This document shows, piece after piece, positions 53,471-58,636 of a stretch of DNA of 64,000 nt. The notes under the pieces are model-generated. The model searched no databases, was not told the DNA's origin, and worked only from the letters and a program-made list of their open reading frames with translations. Every line of letters begins with the position of its first letter. Position 1 is the first letter of the stretch. This stretch comes from a virus, in IMG/VR virus record IMGVR_UViG_3300043571_000279, positions 1-64,000 of that record; one strand, 5' to 3'. A program made the translations under genes and the position numbers.

Positions 53471-54370
53471 TTCATTAGCAAGCTTCTTAAAGAACTCCAA
53501 TGACTCATCGTCATCTTCGTCATCACCAGAATACTTCGGCGCATGAGTCGCCTTAAATGCCGGAGCAGAATCTTCTTCCTGCCATGGGACTTCTGTATTC
53601 TCAGCAGCCTTACGCTTTGCTGCAGGTGAATCTTCAGCAAGAACCTTGGCCAGACGAGCACGTAGCTCTTCTTCTGACTTGAAGTTCTTAGGATCTAGGA
53701 ATTCCTTAAGCGAATGCTCACTCTTCCAGATCTGCTCTAGTTCCTTATCGTTATCAGACAGAGGCTCTGGCTTACCAAACTCTGACTTATCGTAATTACG
53801 ATAACCTTCGACCTGACGAATCTTTAGCTTGAATGGTGCACCTGCCCAAAGATCGAATGGGTTGATTGCTTCCTCGTCAGCAAACTGAGGCTCCATTGCT
53901 TCCTTGAGCTTATCAAAGATCTTCTTACCATACTTGTAAAGAAAAACCTTACCCTCATTGGCAGGATTACCTGGATCGCTGATAACATGAATATTGCTGA
54001 TGAAGTGAAGACGACGCTTCTGCTTACGAGCAATTTCCTTGTTAGCTTCAATACCCGAATTCCATAGCTTAGAATTATACTCAGAAACTGGATCGCTCTT
54101 ACCAAGAGTTGTTAGTGAGTTCTCGATATACCATCCGCCCGGACCCTGGAAACCATGATCAAAGATACGAACGAAGGGAACATCCTCGCCAGCTGGCGGA
54201 GGGAGGAAACGAATAACAGCATAACCATTACCAGCCTTATCGACTGTTGGCGTCCAGAAGCGATCGTCGGCACCCTTGCCTTCGCCGCCTGATAGCTTAT
54301 TGAGTTCTGATGTTAGGGATTCGAGAGACTTCTTACCAGAAGCTGCCTTGAGGGACTTAAAATCTACCAT
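53468..54370 (-). CDS. 32: Single-stranded DNA-binding protein gp32
   Basis: Gp32 coats ssDNA during replication and recombination. The protein has 300 aa from MVDFKSLKAASGKKSLESLTSEL (ATG 54370, GGAGA upstream); the frame is open further upstream but without a ribosome binding site. N-terminal LAST-like K/S motif FKSLKAASGKKSLESL; core DRFWTPTVDKAGNGYAVIRFLPPPAGEDVPFVRIFDHGF and WYIENSLTTLGKSDPVSEYN. The zinc-finger Cys/His set of T4 gp32 is not evident here. The acidic C-terminus DDEDDDESLEFFKKL contacts gp59 and polymerase in T4. Higher GC and regular codon use fit high expression. Confidence 0.95.
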   Translation of the reverse strand: MVDFKSLKAASGKKSLESLTSELNKLSGGEGKGADDRFWTPTVDKAGNGYAVIRFLPPPAGEDVPFVRIFDHGFQGPGGWYIENSLTTLGKSDPVSEYNSKLWNSGIEANKEIARKQKRRLHFISNIHVISDPGNPANEGKVFLYKYGKKIFDKLKEAMEPQFADEEAINPFDLWAGAPFKLKIRQVEGYRNYDKSEFGKPEPLSDNDKELEQIWKSEHSLKEFLDPKNFKSEEELRARLAKVLAEDSPAAKRKAAENTEVPWQEEDSAPAFKATHAPKYSGDDEDDDESLEFFKKLANE

Positions 54371-54399
54371 GTATATTCTCCGTATAACAGTGTATGACA

Positions 54400-54438
54400 A
54401 TTGTATGATGGGTATTTGTATCACCCAACATTATTTAG
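54400..54438 (-). promoter_or_regulatory. Promoter region of gp32 (sigma70-like and late-like boxes)
   Basis: Minus strand: TTGGGT (54428-54423), 17-bp spacer, TACAAT (54405-54400), plus a CTAAATA late-type box (54438-54432) that overlaps the gp59 end. This would allow early and late transcription of gp32. The -35 match is weak. Confidence 0.45.
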
Positions 54439-55006
54439 TATACCCCATATCGCTCATTATGTCAAGCATTACCTGCTTGATTTTCTCAATATCATATTTT
54501 ATAAATGGAGTATATTTCACAACCTTCAATCGGACTTCTTCCCATATCGGGTCGTATTCAAGTTTAGAGTCCCACTGAGCCATCGCTTTAGTCATTTTAA
54601 TAAAGACACAGAGAGACTCTAAACTGATCTCGTTGCCAAGATATAACCTCAAAGCAGCAGGATGATGCTGCCCTCCTGATTCTTGTAGGATTTTCTTAAA
54701 ATCATTTTTGAAATTGTAGGTGAGGGACTGATTACGCTTTTTCCAATTTTGGTATGTTAATTGGGCGGTCTCAGAATATGCAATATCTCGTATCCATAAC
54801 TTTGGATTATCGCTAAGATTAGCAACAAGAAACTCGTGATAATTCTCATTCTTAGCAAGTTTTTCAAAGAATATCTTATCCTTACGCTTCTCGAAAGAAG
54901 TATGTTTCAGACCTGTCTTTCCGTTGTATTTAATGTAGTCGTAATCAGTTTTGGTGAAGTGGTTTTTTAAAGCCACGTATTCTTTATATGCTTCAAAGGC
55001 TGACAT
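54431..55006 (-). CDS. 59: Helicase loader gp59
   Basis: Gp59 loads the gp41 helicase onto gp32-coated forks. The protein has 191 aa (T4 217). The pattern YDYIKYNGKTGLKHTSFEKRKDKIFFEKLAKNENYHEFLVANLSDNPKLWIRDI corresponds to T4 YDVIKYNW--RVSDAAYQKRRDKYFFQKLSEK---LISNLVAN-DAWIGDI. It is encoded next to gp32 and near gp33 as in T4. Its first 9-10 codons (MSAFEAYKE) recur at 55577-55602 beyond the GIY-YIG gene, separating gp59 from its probable former upstream neighbour. Confidence 0.92.
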   Translation of the reverse strand: MSAFEAYKEYVALKNHFTKTDYDYIKYNGKTGLKHTSFEKRKDKIFFEKLAKNENYHEFLVANLSDNPKLWIRDIAYSETAQLTYQNWKKRNQSLTYNFKNDFKKILQESGGQHHPAALRLYLGNEISLESLCVFIKMTKAMAQWDSKLEYDPIWEEVRLKVVKYTPFIKYDIEKIKQVMLDIMSDMGYTK

Positions 55007-55016
55007 GTCAAAATAC

Positions 55017-55060
55017 CTAAATAAAGATGTCCGTCACGAGTTGGCGCTCTACGGACTCTA
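55017..55060 (+). promoter_or_regulatory. Late-type promoter and conserved leader hairpin of the plus-strand GIY-YIG gene
   Basis: CTAAATA (55017-55023) is followed at fixed distance by TGTCCGTCACGAGTTGG and GCTCTACGGACTCTA, which fold as GTCCGT/ACGGAC with an inner GAG/CTC pairing. The same block occurs at 60778-60822. The predicted +1 is at the foot of the hairpin. Confidence 0.6.
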
Positions 55061-55081
55061 CACCTGTTAAAGAGGTCCAGC

Positions 55082-55555
55082 ATGAATATTTATTACGTAT
55101 ACGCATATATCCGAGCATCAGACAACTCCCCATATTATATCGGCAAGGGCAAAGGTCGAAGAGCCTTTAATAAATCTCATAGCGTATCAGTTCCCAAAGA
55201 CAAATCAAAAATAATATTTCTTGAAACTAATCTAACCAACGTTGGTGCTTGCGCTATTGAACGACGTTTAATACGTTGGTATGGAAGAAAAGATTTAAAC
55301 AATGGTATTCTCCATAATCGCTCGGATGGTGGCGAAGGACCAGATGGAGCAACCGTCTGGAACAAAGGAAAAACTGGAGTCTACTCAGAAGAAACTATTC
55401 AAAAGTTACGATCGAAAGCATCTGGCAAAAAACAATCAAAAGAAACAATCGAAAAAAGAATACAAAAAACAAAAGGCAAAACCAGAAGCGAAGAATTCAA
55501 ACGACAACAATCCGAAAAAATTAAAGAATGGTGGCGTTTGAAGAAGCAATCTTAG
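55082..55555 (+). CDS. GIY-YIG homing endonuclease with NUMOD3 repeats
   Basis: A 157-aa free-standing homing endonuclease, transcribed against its neighbours. The nuclease core is [28 protein letters not shown] (GIY/YIG strands), with [17 protein letters not shown] as the helix carrying the catalytic Glu (E in AIERRLI). NUMOD3-like helices follow: [45 protein letters not shown]. The ATG at 55082 is preceded by AGAGG. Its 3' end overlaps the convergent metallopeptidase gene by 35 bp. Insertion between gp59 and the metallopeptidase gene with duplicated gp59 sequence marks it as a recent invader. Confidence 0.88.
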   Translation: MNIYYVYAYIRASDNSPYYIGKGKGRRAFNKSHSVSVPKDKSKIIFLETNLTNVGACAIERRLIRWYGRKDLNNGILHNRSDGGEGPDGATVWNKGKTGVYSEETIQKLRSKASGKKQSKETIEKRIQKTKGKTRSEEFKRQQSEKIKEWWRLKKQS

Positions 55556-56072
55556 GTTGTTTCTGTGGAGCCATAATCTTTATACGCTTCGAAGGCTGAC
55601 ATTTTATTTCAGGTTCTCCCTCTCTCATATAATTTATGAATTTAAAATAAAGTCCTTTCTCTCGGCCATAAGCCTCGATTTCCCAAGGACATTCCCAATA
55701 ATCCATCTCTTCGTGGAGGTATTTTTCACCCTGCCATTTGACCATGCGTACTGGCTTCCAAATGTCTTTCATTTCACCTTTAGCATATTGCTTTAGGTGG
55801 ACCATTTCATGAGCTAAAGCTAGTAATGTTTCTTTCTTGTTAAGAGCTCTATCTACGCCTATAGTAAATTCTCTTTTCTGCTGACTGTCGTCAGTCCAGT
55901 CGCAATAAGCGTAGTCTCCGTCGATATGATCCATTTTCTCAAATTGGATAGTCAACTTTAAGTTGTTGTAAAGTTTACCCCCTCCAATGAGATATTTTCC
56001 ATAAAAATTCGCCGCCTTCTTGACTATTGGCAGGGATATATGTGAGGGTTTACCGATTGTTTTTATGCGCAT
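55521..56072 (-). CDS. SprT-like / HExxH zinc metallopeptidase-like protein
   Basis: A 183-aa protein starting [21 protein letters not shown] (ATG 56072 after GGAGG; the open frame continues further up without a ribosome binding site). The zinc motif is HEMVH (H88 E89 H92) in [19 protein letters not shown], followed by [15 protein letters not shown], which may give the third ligand or a structural Glu. This type is widespread in phages as predicted SprT/ImmA-like peptidases; substrate unknown. The last 30 residues ([15 protein letters not shown]...) are read out of frame from the duplicated gp59 start and HEG flank, so the native C-terminus was probably shorter. Confidence 0.7.
   Translation of the reverse strand: MRIKTIGKPSHISLPIVKKAANFYGKYLIGGGKLYNNLKLTIQFEKMDHIDGDYAYCDWTDDSQQKREFTIGVDRALNKKETLLALAHEMVHLKQYAKGEMKDIWKPVRMVKWQGEKYLHEEMDYWECPWEIEAYGREKGLYFKFINYMREGEPEIKCQPSKRIKIMAPQKQPKIASSNATIL
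55577..55602 (-). repeat. Partial duplicate of the gp59 gene start
   Basis: The 26 nt at 55577-55602 match 54981-55006 (gp59 codons 1-9) at 24 positions; the two differences are synonymous in the gp59 frame (TTT/TTC and GCA/GCG). The copy is out of frame within the 3' end of the metallopeptidase gene. The two copies flank the GIY-YIG cassette. Confidence 0.8.
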
Positions 56073-56099
56073 ATTAGCCTCCAACAATGGTTCACCCAC

Positions 56100-56107
56100 T
56101 ATTTATA
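56100..56107 (-). promoter_or_regulatory. Late promoter TATAAATA for the metallopeptidase (and gp59)
   Basis: A perfect late box on the minus strand, 28 bp before ATG 56072 and overlapping the gp33 stop. Confidence 0.6.
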
Positions 56108-56321
56108 TCGGCAATCTAGCCCCACGTTTCAGAACATTAAGGTTTTCAGCCTCCAATTGAATCTTAGACTTCATTACTGGGTCTTTTCGTATCCAATACG
56201 CCGCAGTCTCTATTTCTAGATTATTTTTCTCGCACCAAAAAACTACGGCGTCAATATATTCAATATTTTTATCTTGACAGAGTTTTTCTACTTCTTCTAT
56301 GAAGCCTGAATTTTTAAGCAT
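56103..56321 (-). CDS. 33: Late transcription coactivator gp33
   Basis: Gp33 bridges RNA polymerase and the sliding clamp for transcription from late promoters, together with the sigma-like gp55. It has 72 aa. The sequence FIEEVEKLCQDKNIEYIDAVVFWCEKNNLEIETAAYWIRKDPVMKSKIQLEAENLNVLKRGARLPI has the gp33 core (YIDAV--WCEKN-LE-E-A----K-P--KSKI--EAENLN-L---ARLP). It lies next to gp59 and gp32 as in T4. Its presence fits the TATAAATA late promoters. Confidence 0.85.
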   Translation of the reverse strand: MLKNSGFIEEVEKLCQDKNIEYIDAVVFWCEKNNLEIETAAYWIRKDPVMKSKIQLEAENLNVLKRGARLPI

Positions 56322-56482
56322 TGTTTTTCATATTCCTTCAATTCGGCTATTCGTCGTTCAAGATATTGTTGTATATGACTATCGTTCAATCTTCGAGCCT
56401 TATGTCTGTTCAACTCCTGTTGTAATGACCACATTACAGTGCTAGCATGAGAGTATGCATAAGTCTCTTTGATTGTGTCCAT
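56297..56482 (-). CDS. Small hypothetical helical protein
   Basis: A 61-aa protein starting MDTIKETYAYSHASTVMWSLQQELNRHKARRL (ATG 56482, AAGGAT upstream; an in-frame start further up would overlap the L,D-transpeptidase gene and lacks a ribosome binding site). All-helical, charged: YLERRIAELKEYEKQCLK. It overlaps gp33 by 25 bp, so gp33 translation is probably coupled to it. No family recognised. Confidence 0.65.
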   Translation of the reverse strand: MDTIKETYAYSHASTVMWSLQQELNRHKARRLNDSHIQQYLERRIAELKEYEKQCLKIQAS

Positions 56483-56486
56483 AGAA

Positions 56487-56888
56487 CTAATCCTTGATTG
56501 TGATTGTCGTAGATTCACCTTTGGTCATATTGTAAAGAGTGTAAGCGTTATTTGGACTCAACCGAACGCATCCGTGACTAGCAGGTCGACCCAAATTGCC
56601 CACGTGAGGGGTAGCATGAATAGCATAACCACCAGAAAAGAATATAGAGTGCGGCATGGGAGCATTGTCATATTTCTTTGAATAATGTATAGGCTGATAA
56701 GAATAAGGGCGGAAAGTTCCAGTTGGCGTATAATATCCCTTCCGGGCTGTAGATACTGGCCAACGTTCAATTAACTCTCCATCCTCGTAAATTGTCATTG
56801 ACTGGCTGCGTTTCGAAACTACTATATCATAGTTTGCTAGAGCAGAGGTAGAGAATAGAACTAATGCAGAGATCAGTAGTTTGTTCAT
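56487..56888 (-). CDS. Secreted L,D-transpeptidase (YkuD family)
   Basis: A 133-aa protein with an N-terminal signal peptide (KLLISALVLFSTSALA, cleavage about 18/19). The mature part is a minimal YkuD domain: IVVSKRSQSMTIYEDGELIERWPVSTARKGYYTPTGTFRP, H91 in GYAIHATPHVGNLGRPA and the catalytic motif SHGCVRLSPNNA (H105, C107, R109). Such enzymes make 3-3 cross-links in peptidoglycan or attach outer-membrane proteins to it. All catalytic residues are present. Encoded in a chain of overlapping small genes (ATGA overlaps) under the tRNA promoter, so likely early. Role during infection unknown: wall modification, superinfection exclusion or lysis timing. Confidence 0.9.
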   Translation of the reverse strand: MNKLLISALVLFSTSALANYDIVVSKRSQSMTIYEDGELIERWPVSTARKGYYTPTGTFRPYSYQPIHYSKKYDNAPMPHSIFFSGGYAIHATPHVGNLGRPASHGCVRLSPNNAYTLYNMTKGESTTITIKD

Positions 56889-57025
56889 TCTGAATCCTCA
56901 ATTTGATCGAGCTTTTCTCTTACAAATACAGCAAACTCTGGATCTTCCTTGAGATGCTGCTCTAACTGAGCAGTAGTCATCTGTTCAGACATAAAGCATT
57001 CCCAAAGCAATTCATAATTATTCAT
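56885..57025 (-). CDS. Small acidic protein (46 aa)
   Basis: ATG 57025 to TGA 56885, overlapping both neighbours by 4 bp (ATGA). Sequence: MNNYELLWECFMSEQ... to EKLDQIEDSE, helical and acidic, with MTTAQLEQHLKEDPEF. The perfect ATGA junctions at both ends are strong evidence that it is translated. Function unknown; the size and acidity are common for early phage modulators of host proteins. Confidence 0.7.
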   Translation of the reverse strand: MNNYELLWECFMSEQMTTAQLEQHLKEDPEFAVFVREKLDQIEDSE

Positions 57026-57225
57026 GATAGATATCCTAGGATAGAACCAACAGGGCCAACAAAAACACCAATACAGCGAAGAATAAACTTAGCGGTTACA
57101 GGATTGTCCATTGTATTCCAGATAGCAATAATGTTCATCACCCATCCAACAAAAAAGACAAGCCATATTACAGTTAGAGTAATGTAATATGCTAGGCCAT
57201 GATCTTCTTCACGATAATTTGCCAT
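57022..57225 (-). CDS. Two-TM small membrane protein, possibly Imm-like
   Basis: A 67-aa protein with two transmembrane segments: YYITLTVIWLVFFVGWVMNIIAIW (about 13-36) and FILRCIGVFVGPVGSILGYL (about 47-66), separated by NTMDNPVTAK. GGAGA precedes the ATG. Architecture (small, two TM, GW and NIIAIW in TM1, G-rich TM2) resembles superinfection-immunity proteins of T4-like phages, but I cannot confirm family membership. Encoded just before the transpeptidase genes, so both may act on the envelope. Confidence 0.65.
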   Translation of the reverse strand: MANYREEDHGLAYYITLTVIWLVFFVGWVMNIIAIWNTMDNPVTAKFILRCIGVFVGPVGSILGYLS

Positions 57226-57240
57226 AATATATTCTCCAGA

Positions 57241-57351
57241 TTAGCGACCTGACTGTTTACGCCAAATCCATGATGAAAGGTTTAGAAGCGTTTGATGAAA
57301 TTTGTCTACCAAAGAACTGTTCCAGAACCAATGAAGCTTACGGTTTGACAT
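57241..57351 (-). CDS. Very small basic protein (36 aa)
   Basis: ATG 57351 to TAA 57241, with a strong ribosome binding site (CGGAGAAC) 7 bp upstream. Sequence: MSNRKLHWFWNSSLVDKF then HQTLLNLSSWIWRKQSGR: basic, Trp-rich, amphipathic. It is the first reading frame after the tRNA and is followed closely by the two-TM gene. No family recognised. Confidence 0.55.
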   Translation of the reverse strand: MSNRKLHWFWNSSLVDKFHQTLLNLSSWIWRKQSGR

Positions 57352-57370
57352 TTTGTTCTCCGTTAAGAAA

Positions 57371-57447
57371 TGGCGATCCCGGCACGATTCGAACGTGCGA
57401 CCCACAGATTAGAAGTCTGTTGCTCTATCCAGCTGAGCTACGGGACC
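57371..57447 (-). tRNA. tRNA-Arg (anticodon TCT)
   Basis: A 77-nt cloverleaf with encoded CCA. Acceptor GGTCCCG/CGGGATC (one G-U), D-arm GCTCAGCTGGATAGAGC, anticodon arm ACAGA-CTTCTAA-TCTGT (anticodon TCT reading AGA), T-arm GCACG-TTCGAAT-CGTGC. AGA is frequent in the AT-rich phage genes, and a host with higher GC would have little of this tRNA. Confidence 0.97.
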
Positions 57448-57456
57448 ATTGTTAGT

Positions 57457-57485
57457 ATTATACGCTGATCCGAATGGAAAAGCAA
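57457..57485 (-). promoter_or_regulatory. Sigma70-like promoter for tRNA-Arg and downstream small genes
   Basis: Minus strand: TTGCTT (57485-57480), 17-bp spacer, TATAAT (57462-57457). The tRNA starts about 10 bp downstream of the -10 box. Confidence 0.75.
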
Positions 57486-57490
57486 GTTGT

Positions 57491-57685
57491 TTATACAAAC
57501 ATTCCAAAAATGCCAGAAAGAACAAAGAACGTAATTGCAGAAGCCAATGTGATCTCAATTACGCCTGTCGCCCAATAACCCAGAATAGCTCCCAGAAATA
57601 GACCTGCAACGGCGCAGATATAGACATTAGTACTGAGAGCAAAGTTGAACTCACGCATACCCGTATATTTGTCTTTGTTACTCAT
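57491..57685 (-). CDS. Small two-TM membrane protein (64 aa)
   Basis: Starts MSNKDKYTGMREFNFALS (ATG 57685 after AAAGGA). Two hydrophobic helices: TNVYICAVAGLFLGAILGYWATGVI and LASAITFFVLSGIFGMFV. The gene follows the tmRNA coding piece and would be reached by transcripts that pass the hairpin at 57710-57737. Function unknown. Confidence 0.7.
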   Translation of the reverse strand: MSNKDKYTGMREFNFALSTNVYICAVAGLFLGAILGYWATGVIEITLASAITFFVLSGIFGMFV

Positions 57686-57709
57686 AATATATCCTTTCAA
57701 AATGAAAAT

Positions 57710-57737
57710 GCGACTGTTCTGTTTCTAGGTCAGTCGC
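57710..57737 (-). terminator. Hairpin at the end of the tmRNA coding piece (possible terminator)
   Basis: GCGACTG (57737-57731) pairs perfectly with CAGTCGC (57716-57710) over a 14-nt loop, followed by ATTTTCATTTT. It could end the tmRNA transcript. Part of the 5' arm and loop alternatively pairs with the 5' end of the acceptor piece (GACCT with AGGTC). Confidence 0.5.
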
Positions 57738-57862
57738 CAACCCAATGAGGATTAAGCTGCTAGAGCGTAACCTTCAAATGATGCATCATTATCGTTTGCA
57801 TCTACGTTTCGCCTTTGGTCTCCTCGAAGCCTTAATGTAGATAATCGAGCCTATACACCCCC
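57725..57862 (-). ncRNA. ssrA: tmRNA coding piece (permuted ssrA): 5' acceptor strand, tag frame
   Basis: Starts GGGGGTG at 57862, which pairs with CACCTCC of the acceptor piece at 58383-58449 (7 bp, G3-U70 wobble = alanine identity). A D-arm-like region GGCTCGATTA follows, then a helix ATCTAC/GTAGAT enclosing the pre-tag region. The resume codon GCA at 57799-57797 opens a 15-residue tag ANDNDASFEGYALAA ending in TAA at 57754-57752. The tag has the universal ANDN start and the YALAA degron end. The 3' end is only estimated. tmRNA with SmpB rescues stalled ribosomes; no smpB is in the window. Confidence 0.93.
57752..57799 (-). other. tmRNA proteolysis-tag reading frame
   Basis: GCA AAC GAT AAT ... 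CTA GCA GCT TAA encodes ANDNDASFEGYALAA. No start codon or ribosome binding site precedes it, as expected for a tmRNA resume frame. The ANDN opening and -ALAA end match bacterial tags recognised by ClpXP/ClpAP-type proteases. Confidence 0.93.
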
Positions 57863-57863
57863 A

Positions 57864-58328
57864 TCATAAACTGACATATGGATTCGTTTTTTTCATAACA
57901 GATTTTAATCTACCACGAACCCAATCTTTAGGATAATCCTCTAAAGAGAACTGTCCTTCGGAAACGCCATCATTGAACCAATATCTCTTGTTTCTAATTT
58001 TTCTGCCATCTGTTCCTTTTTCATAAGGAGAAGGAACGCCTGATCTTATCCATTTACCAGTGGCAGATTTCTTACCATTTCCCCATCTAATAGCATTGGT
58101 TATTGCAGCGCCTTTTTTTGCTCCTTCACGAATTGCTATAAAAGTGCATTCGTCAGAAGTAAGAAGACCTAACAAACCTTTCCAAGCCAATAAATCTTGC
58201 CAGTGACCATGTGTTTCATATAAAACTCTATGGGCTTCGGCATGTTCTTCAATAGTAAGTTCTATCAAGTTATTTGGTTCATCTGTTCCGCCTAAATGTT
58301 TGGGAACAATATGATGTATGTGTTTCAT
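57864..58328 (-). CDS. HNH homing endonuclease inside the tmRNA intervening sequence
   Basis: A 154-aa protein. The N-terminal HNH finger is HIHHIVPKHLGGTDEPNNLIELTIEEHAEAHRVLYE (HH...N...H pattern of phage HNH homing enzymes). A basic middle part (GAKKGAAITNAIRWGNGKKSATGKW) precedes a C-terminal module RYWFNDGVSEGQFSLEDYPKDWVRGRLKS that is also found at the end of the GIY-YIG protein at 20260-21006. ATG 58328 has a near-perfect ribosome binding site AGGAGG. The stop codon ends one base before the first G of the tmRNA coding piece, and the promoter hairpin starts just after the acceptor CCA, so the gene fills the intervening sequence almost exactly. Confidence 0.92.
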   Translation of the reverse strand: MKHIHHIVPKHLGGTDEPNNLIELTIEEHAEAHRVLYETHGHWQDLLAWKGLLGLLTSDECTFIAIREGAKKGAAITNAIRWGNGKKSATGKWIRSGVPSPYEKGTDGRKIRNKRYWFNDGVSEGQFSLEDYPKDWVRGRLKSVMKKTNPYVSL

Positions 58329-58333
58329 TTAAT

Positions 58334-58369
58334 CCTCCTGTCAATCATACTTATTTATAATAGACAGGA
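58334..58369 (-). promoter_or_regulatory. Late promoter TATAAATA inside an RBS-sequestering hairpin
   Basis: TCCTGTC (58369-58363) and GACAGGA (58342-58336) form a perfect 7-bp stem. Its 20-nt loop contains a perfect TATAAATA (58359-58352). The 3' arm overlaps the AGGAGG ribosome binding site (58339-58334). Late RNA starting near 58346 lacks the 5' arm and is translatable; read-through tmRNA precursor is not. Confidence 0.8.
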
Positions 58370-58382
58370 TTTTATCAGTTTA

Positions 58383-58449
58383 TGGTGGAGGTGAGGGGAT
58401 TCGCACCCCTGTCTTACCAACCTATATGCTAAGTCTCAACGACCTCGGC
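58383..58449 (-). ncRNA. ssrA: tmRNA acceptor piece (permuted ssrA): T-arm, 3' acceptor strand, CCA
   Basis: Begins about 58449 (GCCGAGGTCG), 7 nt after an AATAAATA promoter box. CTTAGCATATAG is followed by TTGGTAA-GAC (P2-like strand, which can pair with TTATC of the coding piece), the T-arm AGGGG-TGCGAAT-CCCCT, the acceptor strand CACCTCC, discriminator A and encoded CCA (58385-58383). No anticodon arm exists, which excludes an ordinary tRNA. The T-loop has G instead of U at position 55. In permuted tmRNA genes the acceptor piece precedes the coding piece, as here. Confidence 0.92.
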
Positions 58450-58455
58450 AAACTT

Positions 58456-58463
58456 TATTTATT
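58456..58463 (-). promoter_or_regulatory. Promoter box (AATAAATA) upstream of the tmRNA acceptor piece
   Basis: AATAAATA on the minus strand, seven bases before the first paired base of the acceptor piece. Resembles the late-promoter variant used elsewhere; the tmRNA may also be read through from the early operon upstream. Confidence 0.45.
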
Positions 58464-58513
58464 CTTTTGGAATTTCGTTTTCAAATTCTTCAATTAGGGG
58501 ATGTGGTGGTTCT

Positions 58514-58636
58514 TTAGTGGCACGGTCTGTTAGAACTGTCCCGTACAATGCACTTACCGACGGTCGCCAACTCAGCGCAGCCAGCAACACCCAGACTAAG
58601 ACACACCATTGCTATTGCTATATAAACCTTTTTCAT
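58514..58636 (-). CDS. Small lipoprotein (40 aa)
   Basis: Starts MKKVYIAIAMVCLSLGVAGC (ATG 58636, strong GGAGGAT ribosome binding site; the longer open frame is not used). Lipobox LGVAGC gives a lipidated Cys20 and a mature 21-residue tail AELATVGKCIVRDSSNRPCH with two further Cys. It overlaps the end of the 95-aa gene by 41 bp. Similar in size to Rz1-type spanins and entericidin-like lipoproteins, but with no Pro-rich region; function unknown. Confidence 0.75.
   Translation of the reverse strand: MKKVYIAIAMVCLSLGVAGCAELATVGKCIVRDSSNRPCH

Noticed and set aside
57863-58382. Group I intron carrying the HNH gene
   Set aside because: The order of the flanking pieces is permuted (3' part first), so splicing them would not give a tmRNA, and the gene leaves almost no room for an intron core.
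58383-58449. Ordinary tRNA or tRNA pseudogene
   Set aside because: T-arm, acceptor strand and CCA are intact but no anticodon or D-arm precedes them; the matching 5' acceptor strand lies 520 nt downstream in front of a tmRNA tag.
58460-58600. Second reading frame overlapping the small lipoprotein, ending EEFENEIPKE
   Set aside because: Open for about 45 codons but without a credible start or ribosome binding site; it could be a frameshifted extension, but nothing in the sequence supports slippage.
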